NCBI GenBank assembly: GCA_016745035.1
Contig: JADGDE010000002.1
Span: 124,433-188,432, forward strand
DNA: 64,000 nucleotides
Source: Thiotrichales bacterium
Lineage (GTDB): Bacteria; Pseudomonadota; Gammaproteobacteria; Beggiatoales; Beggiatoaceae
Direction of reading: 5' to 3'
The notes under the pieces are model-generated. The model searched no databases, was not told the origin of the DNA, and was given only the letters and a program-made list of their open reading frames with translations. Shown here in pieces: positions 15,001 through 24,745 of this stretch (position 1 is the stretch's first letter; each line of letters starts with the position of its first letter). The position numbers and the translations under genes are program-made.

Positions 15001-17076
15001 TCAATAAGCATCACCATAATGCCAGCCTTGCGCTAACCAGCGTTGTACCAGTATTTGCGCACGGTCAGGCTCGGCTAATAAAGCCCGGGTGAGTTGTCCA
15101 ACTTGAGGCAATAAATCTTGATCGCGCTCTAAATCGGCAATTTTTAGTTGCACTAAACCCGTTTGCCGTGTGCCGAGCAATTCACCCGGGCCGCGCAGGT
15201 TCAAATCTTGTTCAGCAATATAAAAACCGTCTTGGCTCTCGCGCAAAGTGCTCAAGCGCCTAAACCCCGTTTGCGACAAAGGAGCTTGATAAAGCAGCAC
15301 ACAAAAACTGTCAATATTACCGCGCCCGACCCGTCCGCGTAATTGGTGCAATTGTGCCATGCCCATGCGTTCGGCATTTTCGATAATCATCAAGCTGGCG
15401 TTGGGGACATCCACCCCGACTTCAATCACGGTGGTGGCGACCAATAAATCTAATTCGTGGGCTTTAAAGGCTTGCATGATGCTATCTTTTTCTTTTGCCT
15501 TTAAGCGCCCATGCACCAGCCCGACGCGTAAGTGACTTAAGCGTTCAGATAAATACTGATAAATCTCTTCTGCCGCTTGGCTGGCGAGGGTTTCGGACTC
15601 TTCAATCAAGGGGCAAACCCAATAACTTTGCCGTCCTTCAGCGCAGACAGCGGCAATGCGCTCGACCAATTGCTCGCGTTTATCCTCCGGCATCACCACC
15701 GTGGTCACGGGTTTGCGCCCCGGCGGCAATTCGTCAATCACCGAGACATCCAAGTCCGCATAAGAAATCATCGCCAAGGTGCGTGGAATCGGCGTAGCGG
15801 TCATGATCAGTTGATGCGGGCGCTCATCGCTGTGGCTGGCTTTATCACGCAAGGCAAGGCGTTGATGCACGCCGAAGCGGTGTTGCTCATCGACAATAAT
15901 CAACCCCAAGCGCTGAAATTGAACTTTGTCTTGAAACAGGGCGTGCGTACCAATCACCAAACGGCTCTCACCCTCGGCAAGAGCGGCTAAGGCTTCGCGT
16001 TTTTGTTTCGGTGTCAGACTGCCAACCAACCACGCAGGTTGCATCTCTAACACAGCCAGCCATTGCTCAAAATTGCGTCGATGTTGTTCGGCGAGTAGTT
16101 CAGTGGGAGCCATGATCGCGACTTGATAGCCAGATTCCAAGGCTTGTAAGGCAGCCAGAGCGGCGACAATGGTTTTACCTGAGCCGACATCGCCTTGGAC
16201 AAGGCGCTGCATCGGGCGCTGGCTGGCTAGGTCAGTTTCGATGTCGCCGACGACCCGTTGTTGTGCGCGCGTGAGTTGAAACGGCAAGCTTTTGAGTAAC
16301 TTTTGCCGATAAGCCCCGGCATTTTCAAAACAAGGGGCTTGGTGTTGTTGCATTTGTTGCTTTAATAGCGCTAAACTGAGCTGATGGGCGAGCAGTTCTT
16401 CTAGGGCTAAACGCCGTTGTGCGGGGTGTTTGCCGCTGAGCATTTGCGCGTGGTTAATATCCACCGGCGGATGATGTAAATAGCTAATCGCTTGAGCAAG
16501 CTCGGGTAAATCCCCAAATAAGTCCTGATAGGGGGCTAACAAATCTTCCAGCGGGTATTGAAACGCTTGCCCAATTAAGCGTTGCCAGAGTTTTTGATGT
16601 AAGCCCTCAGAGCTGGGATAAATCGGACTAAGTTGTTCTGAAACGGGCGGCGGGTTCTCGGGGTTGATGACTTGATATTCGGGGTGGACTAATTCCAAGC
16701 CTTGAAAGCCACGGCGCACTTCGCCAAAACAACGAATAAACGTCCCCCGACGCAATTGTGCTTGTTGGGCGGGATTAAAATGAAATAAACGCAGGCTGAT
16801 GCGCCGCGTTGAACCCGCTTGCCCTAGGGTACAAATTAATGAGCGGCGCTTGCTAGCGCCTTTAAATTCAACTGCTAAAATCTCGGCATCAAGTTGAATT
16901 TCTTGCCCGATTTGTGCTTCGGCGATGCTATGTAAGCGGCTGCGGTCTTGGTAACGGCTGGGCAAGTGAAACAATAAATCTTGCACTGTGTGTAGGTGCA
17001 ATTTTTCTAAACGCTCGGCAGTCAATTTCCCTACACCGCTGAGCGTTTGAATCGGAGGGTTTTGCGCCGCTGACAT
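15001..17076 (-). CDS. recG: ATP-dependent DNA helicase RecG
   Basis: A superfamily 2 helicase that reverses stalled replication forks and processes branched DNA. From ATG 17076 it is 691 residues (E. coli 693). An N-terminal wedge/OB domain precedes the helicase core, which shows Walker A GDVGSGKT, motif II DEQH, TATPIPRTL, and the C-terminal TTVIEVGVDVPNA and QLRGRVGRG motifs. The frame is open further upstream to 17220, but that part lies inside ridA and is unlike RecG; MSAAQNPPIQTLSG is the natural start, 13 bases after the ridA stop with a GAGCGG ribosome site. It is cotranscribed with ridA. A repeat copy lies right after its stop. Confidence 0.96.
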   Translation of the reverse strand: MSAAQNPPIQTLSGVGKLTAERLEKLHLHTVQDLLFHLPSRYQDRSRLHSIAEAQIGQEIQLDAEILAVEFKGASKRRSLICTLGQAGSTRRISLRLFHFNPAQQAQLRRGTFIRCFGEVRRGFQGLELVHPEYQVINPENPPPVSEQLSPIYPSSEGLHQKLWQRLIGQAFQYPLEDLLAPYQDLFGDLPELAQAISYLHHPPVDINHAQMLSGKHPAQRRLALEELLAHQLSLALLKQQMQQHQAPCFENAGAYRQKLLKSLPFQLTRAQQRVVGDIETDLASQRPMQRLVQGDVGSGKTIVAALAALQALESGYQVAIMAPTELLAEQHRRNFEQWLAVLEMQPAWLVGSLTPKQKREALAALAEGESRLVIGTHALFQDKVQFQRLGLIIVDEQHRFGVHQRLALRDKASHSDERPHQLIMTATPIPRTLAMISYADLDVSVIDELPPGRKPVTTVVMPEDKREQLVERIAAVCAEGRQSYWVCPLIEESETLASQAAEEIYQYLSERLSHLRVGLVHGRLKAKEKDSIMQAFKAHELDLLVATTVIEVGVDVPNASLMIIENAERMGMAQLHQLRGRVGRGNIDSFCVLLYQAPLSQTGFRRLSTLRESQDGFYIAEQDLNLRGPGELLGTRQTGLVQLKIADLERDQDLLPQVGQLTRALLAEPDRAQILVQRWLAQGWHYGDAY

Positions 17077-17089
17077 GAATAAACCGCTC

Positions 17090-17476
17090 TTATTGCTCAA
17101 CAACCATGACCGCATCCATTTCCACTTGCGCATCTTTAGGCAAGCTGGCAACACCGAGAGCGGCACGGGCAGGATAGGGGGTTTGGAAATACTCGGCCAT
17201 GATTTCATTGACGAGGGCAAAATGGGCTAAGTCAATGAGAAAAATATTGAGTTTAACAATATCATCCAAATCGCCACCGGCAGCTTGGGTAATGGCTTGG
17301 AGATTTTTAAATACTTGGTGAATTTGTGCGCGCATATCACCCTCAACCAAAACCATGGTCTCGGGGACTAAAGGGATTTGCCCTGAAATATAGACTGTGC
17401 CATTAACAGACACGGCTTGAGAATAAGTGCCAATGGCTTGTGGAGCCTTGTCGGTTTGAATAATTGTCTTCACCAT
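17090..17476 (-). CDS. ridA: RidA family enamine/imine deaminase
   Basis: RidA hydrolyses reactive 2-aminoacrylate and related imines released by PLP enzymes, which protects against their damage. The length is 128 residues, exactly the family norm. Visible motifs are 'AIGTYSQAV' with VYISGQIPL at the start, the substrate arginine in [21 protein letters not shown] near residue 105-125, and '[15 protein letters not shown]'. It should act as a cytosolic trimer. It sits directly upstream of recG. In many gammaproteobacteria ridA lies between spoT and recG; here spoT is divergent on the other side. Secure as to family. Confidence 0.94.
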   Translation of the reverse strand: MVKTIIQTDKAPQAIGTYSQAVSVNGTVYISGQIPLVPETMVLVEGDMRAQIHQVFKNLQAITQAAGGDLDDIVKLNIFLIDLAHFALVNEIMAEYFQTPYPARAALGVASLPKDAQVEMDAVMVVEQ

Positions 17477-17630
17477 CTTGAAAAATCCCTGAGTCGATAA
17501 AAAGTTTTTATTCTAACTATGTAAGAATCATACGGCAATTATTTTAAGAATTGCTTAGAATAGACGTTTCTCGCAAAATCGTCTTAAAAAGTGCGCCTCC
17601 AGAGAGTCGCGCTCACAACAAGGAAAATTA

Positions 17631-17840
17631 ATGGCTCGTTTAACCGTAGAAGATTGTTTAGATCATGTCGATAACCGTTTTAATTTAGTGCTGCTTGCCA
17701 GCAAACGCGCACGTCAATTGGCATTAGGTGCAAAACCGATGGTAGATCCAGAAAAAGATAAGCCCACCGTGATTGCCTTACGTGAAATTGCCGATGGTTT
17801 GATTCCGCAATCCAGTCTTAACGAAGGCAAAGCCGAGTAA
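17631..17840 (+). CDS. rpoZ: DNA-directed RNA polymerase omega subunit RpoZ
   Basis: A small polymerase subunit that helps fold and latch beta-prime and contributes to the ppGpp site. It has 69 residues. [20 protein letters not shown] and [16 protein letters not shown] are the family signature. A good ribosome site (AAGGAA) lies nine bases before the ATG. It is followed 30 bases later by spoT, the standard gammaproteobacterial rpoZ-spoT order, so it is probably cotranscribed. The gap to divergent ridA (17477-17630) should hold both promoters. Confidence 0.97.
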   Translation: MARLTVEDCLDHVDNRFNLVLLASKRARQLALGAKPMVDPEKDKPTVIALREIADGLIPQSSLNEGKAE

Positions 17841-17869
17841 AGAGACTTGAACTGCTAGGGGGCTTAAGT

Positions 17870-20077
17870 ATGAACAGTGATGACGAACCGACGCTACCTG
17901 ATTTTCACGGGCGCTTTTTAATCAGCGCACTGTGCGATAAGATTGCGACTTACCTGCCCCCTGAAGCTGTCTCTGAGGTCTATGCAGCGTTTTTGTTTGC
18001 TGCCGAGGCGCATGATGGTCAAGTGCGTCGCAGTGGTGAAGCTTATATTTATCACCCGATGGCAGTCGCTGGAATTCTCTCCGGGATGCGCTTAGATACG
18101 CCAACCTTGATTGCAGCAATTTTACATGATGTGATCGAAGACACCCCCGTCACCCGCACGCAAGTTGCCGCCGCTTTTGGCGAACAAGTCGCGACCTTGG
18201 TTGATGCGGTGAGCAAATTTAAGCATATCCCCTCCAACCATGAGCAGGGCGACCCTAATTATCAACACAAAGATGCGGCTAAAGCCGCAACTTTACATAA
18301 ACTCCTAATGGCGATGACCCGTGATGTGCGGGTGATGTTGGTCAAACTCGCTGATCGTTTACATAATATCCGCACCATCCAATACATGAAGCCAGCGTCG
18401 CAACGCCGTATTGCTGCTGAAACCTTAGAAATTTATACCCCGGTAGCCGAACGCTTATGTTTGGGAGAATTAGGCGCGGAAATGGAAGATCGGGCTTTTG
18501 AAGCCTTACACCCACTGCGCTATCAAGTGCTTAAGCAACACCTAGATCAACATAGCCATCAGCATCACGAAGCCTTAGATAAAATTCAACACAGCTTTGA
18601 AAATCGCCTCAGCAAGCATGATATTGTCGCCAAAGTACGTTTGTTACCGCACCAGCCGTATCGGGTTTATCGACAATTAAAAGACATTATTAAAGAAAAC
18701 AAAGCCCATGGCATCAAAGGCTCGATTAAACAACTTCAAGGCACGTTTTGCTATCGGATTGTGGTTGAGGATATTAATACTTGTTATCGGGTGCTTGGGC
18801 TAGTACATAGTTTATATACACCGCTGCAAAACAAAATCCGTGACCACATAGCTTTACCAAAACCGAATCAATACCGCGCCTTGCACACACGGCTATTGGG
18901 AACCCGAGGCTTACACGCCTTAGAGGTGCAAATTTTAACCCCGGATATGGACAGATTTGCTAAGTTTGGGATCATTAACCAAAACTATTATCAAGTCCTC
19001 AATAATGACAACCCACGCGGACAAACCACCAGTTGGATGCAAGGTTTACAAGATTTGGGCGACAACACCGCCGATGTGCTTGATTTTATGGAGCAAGTAA
19101 AAATCAACCTGTTTCCGGGCGAAGTCTATGTTTTCACCCCCAATAATGACATTATCGAATTGCCACATGGCGCGACTGTGATTGATTTTGCCTATGCCAT
19201 CCATAGCGATATAGGCAATCATTTAATTGCCGCCAAAGTTGATAACAGCATGACCAATGCCCTGCGTACGCCACTTAAAAGTGGACAACGGGTGGAAGTG
19301 CGCACCGCTTCATGGGCAGCACCCAAACCTGAGTGGCTTAACTGTAGTGTTACTGCCAAAGCCCGCACCCATATTCGCAAATACTTAACCCATATTGATC
19401 AACAAACAGCAGCTAATTTGGGTAGAAACTTACTCGATAATGTTTTGCAAAAATATCAATTATCTCTCGATGGACTCAACAAAGCTCAATGCGCGAAATT
19501 ACAACAACAATACCAATGTGATGACATGGATTGCCTTTATGCTGATATTGGGCTGGGTAAACACTCGGCGTATTTAGTCGCGCAATATTTGGCTTTACCA
19601 GCCGAGACAAAAGTCGAAAATTCAAGCAGTAATCCGGTATTTATTAATGGCACGGAGGGCATGTCGGTCTCGCTGGCTCAGTGTTGCCAACCCCTACCAG
19701 GCGATCGGATTCGTGGGCAGCTTAACAGTGGGCGCGGTTTGGTGATTCATACCCAGCACTGTCCCAATTATCATCCACAGCATCAAGATGAATGGCTGAA
19801 TTTAAGTTGGGCTGAGGATGTGGAAACGGAATTTTCCGTCGACTTGGATGTCGAAGTCGATGATAAGCATGGCAGTCTGGGGCATGTGGCGACCAGTTTA
19901 GGAGAGTTGGGGATAAATATTTTGCACCTCAAAATCCGAGAGTTAGACGGCGTGCATAGTGTCTTACAACTGCAAATCAATGTCCGTCACAGCCAACAAC
20001 TACATCATGCCATGAACCGCTTACGGCGCTTGCCTTGTGTGTACAATACCCACCGTAAACAGATTAAAAAAGCCTAG
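17870..20077 (+). CDS. spoT: SpoT-type (p)ppGpp hydrolase with apparently degenerate synthetase domain
   Basis: A RelA/SpoT homologue of 735 residues that controls the alarmone (p)ppGpp. The hydrolase domain is intact: RRSGEAYIYHP with H62, HDVIEDT (H86, D87, E90, D91) and LVKLADRLHNIRT. The TGS domain (about 415-475, VYVFTPNNDIIELPHGAT) and the C-terminal ACT domain are also present. The synthetase domain (about 255-380) is recognisable (CYRVLGLVHSLY, HIALPKPNQYRALHT) but departs from the norm: the usual D-x-x-A-x-R aspartate is replaced (QGTFCYR), EVQIRT reads EVQILT, and the AExGVAAHWAYK block is lost (AKFGIINQNYY). It is probably a hydrolase only. It follows rpoZ. Confidence 0.93.
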   Translation: MNSDDEPTLPDFHGRFLISALCDKIATYLPPEAVSEVYAAFLFAAEAHDGQVRRSGEAYIYHPMAVAGILSGMRLDTPTLIAAILHDVIEDTPVTRTQVAAAFGEQVATLVDAVSKFKHIPSNHEQGDPNYQHKDAAKAATLHKLLMAMTRDVRVMLVKLADRLHNIRTIQYMKPASQRRIAAETLEIYTPVAERLCLGELGAEMEDRAFEALHPLRYQVLKQHLDQHSHQHHEALDKIQHSFENRLSKHDIVAKVRLLPHQPYRVYRQLKDIIKENKAHGIKGSIKQLQGTFCYRIVVEDINTCYRVLGLVHSLYTPLQNKIRDHIALPKPNQYRALHTRLLGTRGLHALEVQILTPDMDRFAKFGIINQNYYQVLNNDNPRGQTTSWMQGLQDLGDNTADVLDFMEQVKINLFPGEVYVFTPNNDIIELPHGATVIDFAYAIHSDIGNHLIAAKVDNSMTNALRTPLKSGQRVEVRTASWAAPKPEWLNCSVTAKARTHIRKYLTHIDQQTAANLGRNLLDNVLQKYQLSLDGLNKAQCAKLQQQYQCDDMDCLYADIGLGKHSAYLVAQYLALPAETKVENSSSNPVFINGTEGMSVSLAQCCQPLPGDRIRGQLNSGRGLVIHTQHCPNYHPQHQDEWLNLSWAEDVETEFSVDLDVEVDDKHGSLGHVATSLGELGINILHLKIRELDGVHSVLQLQINVRHSQQLHHAMNRLRRLPCVYNTHRKQIKKA

Positions 20078-20083
20078 TGATCA

Positions 20084-20105
20084 CGAAAGGGTTTTAGCCC
20101 TTTCG
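20084..20105. terminator. Bidirectional terminator hairpin between spoT and the carbonic anhydrase gene
   Basis: CGAAAGGG and CCCTTTCG are exact arms around TTTTAG, placed between two convergent genes (spoT ends 20077, the carbonic anhydrase stop is at 20116). The flanking tails are only moderately T- or A-rich. Confidence 0.65.
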
Positions 20106-20115
20106 CTGACTTTAC

Positions 20116-20838
20116 TTATTGTAAGACTTGACGACCATTTAAGTCTTGGATGGGGCGGTTGTTAGGATAACCGATGGTTTTGGCAAAAAATTGCCATTGA
20201 GCCTTGGTAATGGGAGCAGGGTTTTTAAGTACCAACCAATGTAAGCCCTCTCTGCAAGGTGGCGTGGTTAAAGAGCCTTCAAAACGGTAATAATCACGAT
20301 TTAAGGGTAATAAATCCATGACATTTAAGGGCGGTTTTAAGCTGCTTTTATCCCTCGTTTTTTCTGGCATTTGCGCCCAAAGTTTATCAATAAAGGCATT
20401 TTGAGGTCCTGGGGTAAACATCAGTGCAACCACGGCGGCACTGCCATCGGGATTGGTGTGCACTAAATGCATTTCCATCGGGAAAGGTTTGCCTTCAATA
20501 TGATTTTCGCTGGGCGCATGAAAATGAAATTGTTTGAGTTCAAAAGTTTTACCGTCGACTTGGATGCTGCTACCAGCTTGATAAGTCACCCGAGTGGTAT
20601 GCCCCTTATGCTCAAACGTATTAGCTCCAGCTTGATAATTAAATGCCAAATCAGCCAGATCGGCTTCGGTGAAATTGCTTAAATTAACCGGAGATTGAGA
20701 TTTGCCCGCACAAGCACTATATGCTGGATTGATTTTTGCCCAATTGTCTGCGCCGTGTTCACCCGTATAAGTCCAATCAGATGATGCCATCACACTACTG
20801 ATGCTTAAACTCAATACAAGTCCGAGGGTTTTTCGCAT
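20116..20838 (-). CDS. Periplasmic alpha-type carbonic anhydrase
   Basis: It interconverts CO2 and bicarbonate. The 240-residue precursor has a signal peptide (MRKTLGLVLSLSISSVMA) and the alpha-class core: SQSPVNL, then the zinc-ligand pair in KQFHFHAPSEN, the third histidine in MEMHLVHTN, and the substrate-pocket region SLTTPPCREGLHWLVL. Two cysteines (in YSACAGKSQSP and TPPCREG) can form the usual disulfide. A periplasmic enzyme could supply bicarbonate or CO2 for autotrophic fixation or pH balance. It is convergent with spoT and separate from rnhA (about 30 bases, same strand); a ribosome site AAGGAGTGA precedes the ATG. Secure. Confidence 0.95.
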   Translation of the reverse strand: MRKTLGLVLSLSISSVMASSDWTYTGEHGADNWAKINPAYSACAGKSQSPVNLSNFTEADLADLAFNYQAGANTFEHKGHTTRVTYQAGSSIQVDGKTFELKQFHFHAPSENHIEGKPFPMEMHLVHTNPDGSAAVVALMFTPGPQNAFIDKLWAQMPEKTRDKSSLKPPLNVMDLLPLNRDYYRFEGSLTTPPCREGLHWLVLKNPAPITKAQWQFFAKTIGYPNNRPIQDLNGRQVLQ

Positions 20839-20869
20839 AAATCACTCCTTAATTTTTGTGCGATTAAAG

Positions 20870-21319
20870 TTAAATTTTTTCAATCCCTTGGCGGGCAAGT
20901 TCGTCAGCAATTTCGTTTTCAGCATGTCCTGCGTGCCCTTTGACCCATTGCCACTCAATTTGGTGCGTTTGGGTCGCGGCATCGAGTTGTTGCCACAGGT
21001 CTTTATTTTTCACTGGTTTTTTACTCGCCGTTTTCCAGTTTTTTTTGCGCCAACCATGAATCCATTCGGTGATGCCTTGTTGTACATATTTAGAGTCGGT
21101 GACTAAAATCACTTTGCAAGGGCGGCTGAGGCTCTCTAGGGCTTTAATTGCCGCCATTAATTCCATGCGGTTGTTGGTGGTATCGGCTTCACCACCACAA
21201 AGGCGTTTTTCGTGTTCGCCATAGCGCAATAACACACCCCAGCCGCCAGGACCGGGATTACCACTACATGCACCGTCAGTATAGGCGTAAACTTCGCTTA
21301 AGGCTTGAGGGTTTGACAT
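20870..21319 (-). CDS. rnhA: Ribonuclease HI
   Basis: It degrades the RNA strand of RNA-DNA hybrids such as R-loops and primers. From ATG 21319 it has 149 residues. The DEDD active site is visible: D in [18 protein letters not shown] in [14 protein letters not shown] in LVTDSKYV, and the last D in [11 protein letters not shown]. The basic handle ([24 protein letters not shown]) is E. coli-like. The frame stays open to 21358, but the extra residues are unlike the family. The chosen start overlaps the hisZ 3' end by 22 bases, which suggests coupling to hisZ. Confidence 0.95.
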   Translation of the reverse strand: MSNPQALSEVYAYTDGACSGNPGPGGWGVLLRYGEHEKRLCGGEADTTNNRMELMAAIKALESLSRPCKVILVTDSKYVQQGITEWIHGWRKKNWKTASKKPVKNKDLWQQLDAATQTHQIEWQWVKGHAGHAENEIADELARQGIEKI

Positions 21320-22482
21320 TGCCAGCTCGCATTTTCCCAGACCAAGGTTTGCGTACAATCCAAACTTTGCACATCTTGATTTTGCTCTGGCAATTCACAA
21401 ACCACTTGTTTGCCCTCAGCGCGCAAGGCTTTAACGGCTAGTTGCAAGCTTTGGTGTTGTTCGCGTTCGCTTTGGTAAGGGGCAAAAATACGTGCCTTGT
21501 CGGTATTTACCATGTCAGTAAAGCTAATCAGGTTTTTAAGGTCGGTACTAAAGCCGGTTGCGGGGTCTTTTTTATCAAAGACTTGGCAAATATTGTCATA
21601 GCGACCACCGCGCGCTATCGCCTCGCCGTGTCCGGCTAAGTAGGCGGCAAACACCACCCCGGTGTGATAGCTATAGCCTTGCAGCTCAGATAAATCTAAA
21701 TAAACCGTCTCGTCCATCGTCTCGATGATTTCTGCCAGTTCATCCAGTGCTAGATGCACAGGGCTATCGGCGTGTTTAAGCACGGTTTTAGCGCTGTCGA
21801 GCAAGCTGACATCGCCTTGTAAGTAAATCAATTGCGCCAGCATATCTTTGATTTTACTGTCCAAGCTCAGTTCGCTGAGTTGTTGTTCGATTTCTGCACT
21901 GGCTTTGCGTTGAATCGCCTCGAAAAGGTCGCATTCTTGTTCAAAATTCAAACCTGCTTGTTTAGCAAGGGTGCGGAAAATATTCACATGCCCTAAATCA
22001 ATATGAGGGTTCTCAATGCCGCTGATATGCAAGGTTTTTTGCATCAGTTGCAATATTTCGCTATCAGCGGCAGGGCCTGCATAACCATAGAGTTCTGCGC
22101 CGACTTGTAGTGGCGAGCGGCTATGATTAAAGCCTGTAGCACGGGTTTGTAAGGTTGTGCCGATATAGCATAGGCGTACCAAAGCGCGGTCTTTGAGCTG
22201 ATGGGCGCGCATTCGTGCCACTTGCGGGGTCATGTCAGCTCGAACTCCGAGCAAACGCCCTGTGGTTTGGTCGATGAGTTTAAAAATCTGCTCGTCCAAA
22301 TCATCATGATCAGGAATCACCAAGGAGTCGAGATGCTCGATAAACGGTGGGATAACCAGCTCATAACCCCATGTTTGGTAAAAGTCGAGTAAGCGGCGGC
22401 GCAGGGCTTCTAGTTGTTGTGCTTGAGCGGGCAGGGCTTCTTCTACGCCGTTGGGTAGCAAGTAGCGATTGTGTTTATTCAT
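21298..22482 (-). CDS. hisZ: ATP phosphoribosyltransferase regulatory subunit HisZ
   Basis: HisZ is a histidyl-tRNA synthetase-like protein without aminoacylation activity. It joins short-form HisG to make the first enzyme of histidine synthesis and confers histidine feedback. It has 394 residues and the class II motifs of the paralogue: [14 protein letters not shown] at the start, [14 protein letters not shown] (motif 2-like), [14 protein letters not shown] [17 protein letters not shown], and [10 protein letters not shown]. Its place after the hflC-yjeT genes is usual in gammaproteobacteria, where purA often follows; here rnhA follows instead. HisG is not in the window. Secure. Confidence 0.95.
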   Translation of the reverse strand: MNKHNRYLLPNGVEEALPAQAQQLEALRRRLLDFYQTWGYELVIPPFIEHLDSLVIPDHDDLDEQIFKLIDQTTGRLLGVRADMTPQVARMRAHQLKDRALVRLCYIGTTLQTRATGFNHSRSPLQVGAELYGYAGPAADSEILQLMQKTLHISGIENPHIDLGHVNIFRTLAKQAGLNFEQECDLFEAIQRKASAEIEQQLSELSLDSKIKDMLAQLIYLQGDVSLLDSAKTVLKHADSPVHLALDELAEIIETMDETVYLDLSELQGYSYHTGVVFAAYLAGHGEAIARGGRYDNICQVFDKKDPATGFSTDLKNLISFTDMVNTDKARIFAPYQSEREQHQSLQLAVKALRAEGKQVVCELPEQNQDVQSLDCTQTLVWENASWQCQTLKP

Positions 22483-22484
22483 TG

Positions 22485-22670
22485 TCAGTTGATAAGGTAG
22501 AGAAGAATGAGACCTGTGAGCATACTGGCGAAACCAAAACCGCGCAAGGTGTTATCGCTTTGCGTGAGAACAAAAAGCAAGGTTTTACGCAGTTGCTGGG
22601 GACTAAGAAATGGGGTCATGCCTTCGATGATGAGTACTAAGGCAAAGGCCATGCCCCACATTTCCCACAT
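22485..22670 (-). CDS. DUF2065 (YjeT-type) small inner-membrane protein
   Basis: A 61-residue protein with two membrane segments: MAFALVLIIEGMTPFLSP at the start and RGFGFASMLTGLILLYLI at the end, both characteristic of DUF2065/YjeT. Function is unknown in all organisms I know. It sits two bases before hisZ and three bases after hflC, the standard position of this gene, so it is part of the hfq-hfl transcript. An alternative start (MWGMAF) three codons later is possible. Confidence 0.88.
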   Translation of the reverse strand: MWEMWGMAFALVLIIEGMTPFLSPQQLRKTLLFVLTQSDNTLRGFGFASMLTGLILLYLIN

Positions 22671-22673
22671 GGC

Positions 22674-23543
22674 TTATTGTGCCTGCATGTGTTTGAAGTA
22701 TTTAAAGAACTCGCTATCAGGCTCCAAAATCAGCATGTCGTTTTTGCTATTAAAGCTCTTTTTGTAGGCATTTAAGCTACGGTAGAGGCTATAAAACTCA
22801 GTATCCGCCCCAAAAGCCTCGGCATAGATCTTAGTGCTTTGTGCATCGCCTTCACCGCGCAGGGTTTCAGATTGGCGCTGTGCCTCGGAGATTAAAATGG
22901 TTTGTTGCTTGTCGGCATCGGCGTGAATCCGTACCGCTTCGGCTTCACCACGCGAGCGCAATTCTCTGGCAACCCGTTCCCGTTCAGCTTCCATCCGTCG
23001 ATACACAGAGTTACTGACTTCTTCGGGTAAATCGATACGTTTAATCCGTACATCGACGACCGATAGCCCCAGTTCTTGGCTAGCTTTGTTGGCATTTCCG
23101 GTGATGTTGTTCATGATTTCAATCCGATCACCTGAAACCACTTCTTGAATGGTACGGTTACCAAATTGACTCCGCAGCCCATCGGCAATAATCTCTGCCA
23201 AACGTTGTTTTGCTCGATGCTCATTACCGCCCACTGCGATATAGAAAGCCACCACGTCAGTGATTTGCCACTTAACGTAGGAGTCTACAATAACGTTTTT
23301 CTTCTCGCTGGTTAAAAAACTTTCAGCTGGCGCATCCAGCGTTTGAATCCGGCGATCAAAATAGCGGATGTTGTGCATCACAGGTACTTTAAAATGCAAG
23401 CCTGGGGCATAATCGGCGCTGATGACTTTACCAAAACGCAGCTTCAGGGCATATTGGGTTTGGTCAACAATAAAGGTGAACAAGGTCACTGTCATAAATA
23501 ACAGGACAATAATGCCCGTTAGTAAGTTTTTATGAATGGTCAT
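22674..23543 (-). CDS. hflC: FtsH-protease modulator HflC (SPFH/band 7)
   Basis: HflC forms with HflK a large cage around the FtsH protease in the inner membrane and limits membrane-protein degradation. It has 289 residues, one N-terminal membrane segment (LLTGIIVLLFMTVTLFTFIV) and an SPFH domain with the family stretches TQYALKLRFGKV, DARIKRIDLPEEVS-type VDVRIKRIDLPEEVS and MEAERERVARELRSRGEAEA. It is 21 bases downstream of hflK. This is a different SPFH protein from the one encoded at 41833. Secure. Confidence 0.96.
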   Translation of the reverse strand: MTIHKNLLTGIIVLLFMTVTLFTFIVDQTQYALKLRFGKVISADYAPGLHFKVPVMHNIRYFDRRIQTLDAPAESFLTSEKKNVIVDSYVKWQITDVVAFYIAVGGNEHRAKQRLAEIIADGLRSQFGNRTIQEVVSGDRIEIMNNITGNANKASQELGLSVVDVRIKRIDLPEEVSNSVYRRMEAERERVARELRSRGEAEAVRIHADADKQQTILISEAQRQSETLRGEGDAQSTKIYAEAFGADTEFYSLYRSLNAYKKSFNSKNDMLILEPDSEFFKYFKHMQAQ

Positions 23544-23564
23544 AATTTTTGGTTTTCCTCTATC

Positions 23565-24728
23565 TTAACGGCTGCGACGTTCGCCACGTTCAGCTCGCCC
23601 AATATCACGGGGAACTGAGTTAGATTGGCGAGGGTTGGATTGCACCAGCACGGGGGTAGATTGGCTTTGTGGTGTCATAGCGCTAGGCTGCATGGCGTTG
23701 TTAAGCCCTGGCAGCATGAGCAGAGGATTGGATTTTTCCACATCAATCATCATTTTACCGCTTTTGCTAAAGACGCTTTCCATGGTCTCTAAATACAAAC
23801 GTTTGCGGGTGATTTCTGGGGCAAGTTGATAAGCGGCTAAGACTTGAGTAAAGCGGGCGCTTTCACCTTCGGCAAGGGCGACGACTTGGGCTTTATAGGC
23901 TTCGGCTTCTTGTACCAAGCGATCGGATGCACCCCCTGCTTGTTGCAGGACTTCATTACGATAAGCTTCGGCTTTATTTTTTGAGCGTTCTTCATCTTCG
24001 CGGGCTTTAATCACATCTGCAAACGCCGCTTGTACCTGTTCAGGTGGCTGAGCATTTTGCATATTAACACTACGCACGCTTAGTCCTGTGTTATAACGGT
24101 TAAGAATTTTTTGAGTAATCCGCTTGGTTTCCGCCGCAACAGCATCACGTCCACTGGTTAAAACCATATCCATTTTACTACTACCGACGACTTCACGCAG
24201 GGCACTTTCTGTGGCTTGATGTAACGTATTTTCAGGATCTTTGACATTGAAAAGATAGGCCGCAGCATCATTGATTTGATATTGCACCACGAGGCTAATT
24301 GAGACAATATTTTCATCTTGAGTCAACATTAAAGCTTGATGCGGTACAGCGCGAACCTCTTCAATATTAACCTTGACAACGCGTTCAATCGGGTAAGGGA
24401 TATGCCAGTTTAAACCTTGGCTGGTGGTATCGACATGAGCACCAAAGCGTAAAACCACGCCTTGATAAGCGGGTTGAACCGTGTAAAAACCAAAAATAAT
24501 ACCCCACAGCACCAGTAAAATGCCTAAAACAATCAATATCAGTTTGACCGGCAAGCGTTCGCTATCACCGCCGCCATTGCCTTGACCATTACCGCCGCCG
24601 GAGAAAATACCTCCCACTTGCTGTTTGAGTTTTTTGAAAACTTCGTCTAAATCAGGAGGGCCTTGTTCATCGTCTGGTCGATTTCCCCAAGGATCTTTGC
24701 CATTACCACCCGGTTGGTTCCAAGCCAT
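23565..24728 (-). CDS. hflK: FtsH-protease modulator HflK (SPFH/band 7)
   Basis: Partner of HflC in the FtsH complex. It has 387 residues: an HflK-specific Gly-rich N-terminus (MAWNQPGGNGKDPWG, GGGNGQGNGGG), a membrane segment at about residues 63-84, an SPFH domain (QPAYQGVVLRFG, VNIEEVRAVP) and a Gln/Ser-rich C-terminal tail. The start is 17 bases after the hflX stop. Secure from the N-terminal signature and gene order. Confidence 0.96.
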   Translation of the reverse strand: MAWNQPGGNGKDPWGNRPDDEQGPPDLDEVFKKLKQQVGGIFSGGGNGQGNGGGDSERLPVKLILIVLGILLVLWGIIFGFYTVQPAYQGVVLRFGAHVDTTSQGLNWHIPYPIERVVKVNIEEVRAVPHQALMLTQDENIVSISLVVQYQINDAAAYLFNVKDPENTLHQATESALREVVGSSKMDMVLTSGRDAVAAETKRITQKILNRYNTGLSVRSVNMQNAQPPEQVQAAFADVIKAREDEERSKNKAEAYRNEVLQQAGGASDRLVQEAEAYKAQVVALAEGESARFTQVLAAYQLAPEITRKRLYLETMESVFSKSGKMMIDVEKSNPLLMLPGLNNAMQPSAMTPQSQSTPVLVQSNPRQSNSVPRDIGRAERGERRSR

Positions 24729-24745
24729 AGTGCTGTATTCTCTCG

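Noticed and set aside
17077..17220. N-terminal extension of RecG into ridA
   Set aside because: The extra 48 residues are the out-of-frame shadow of ridA and do not resemble RecG.
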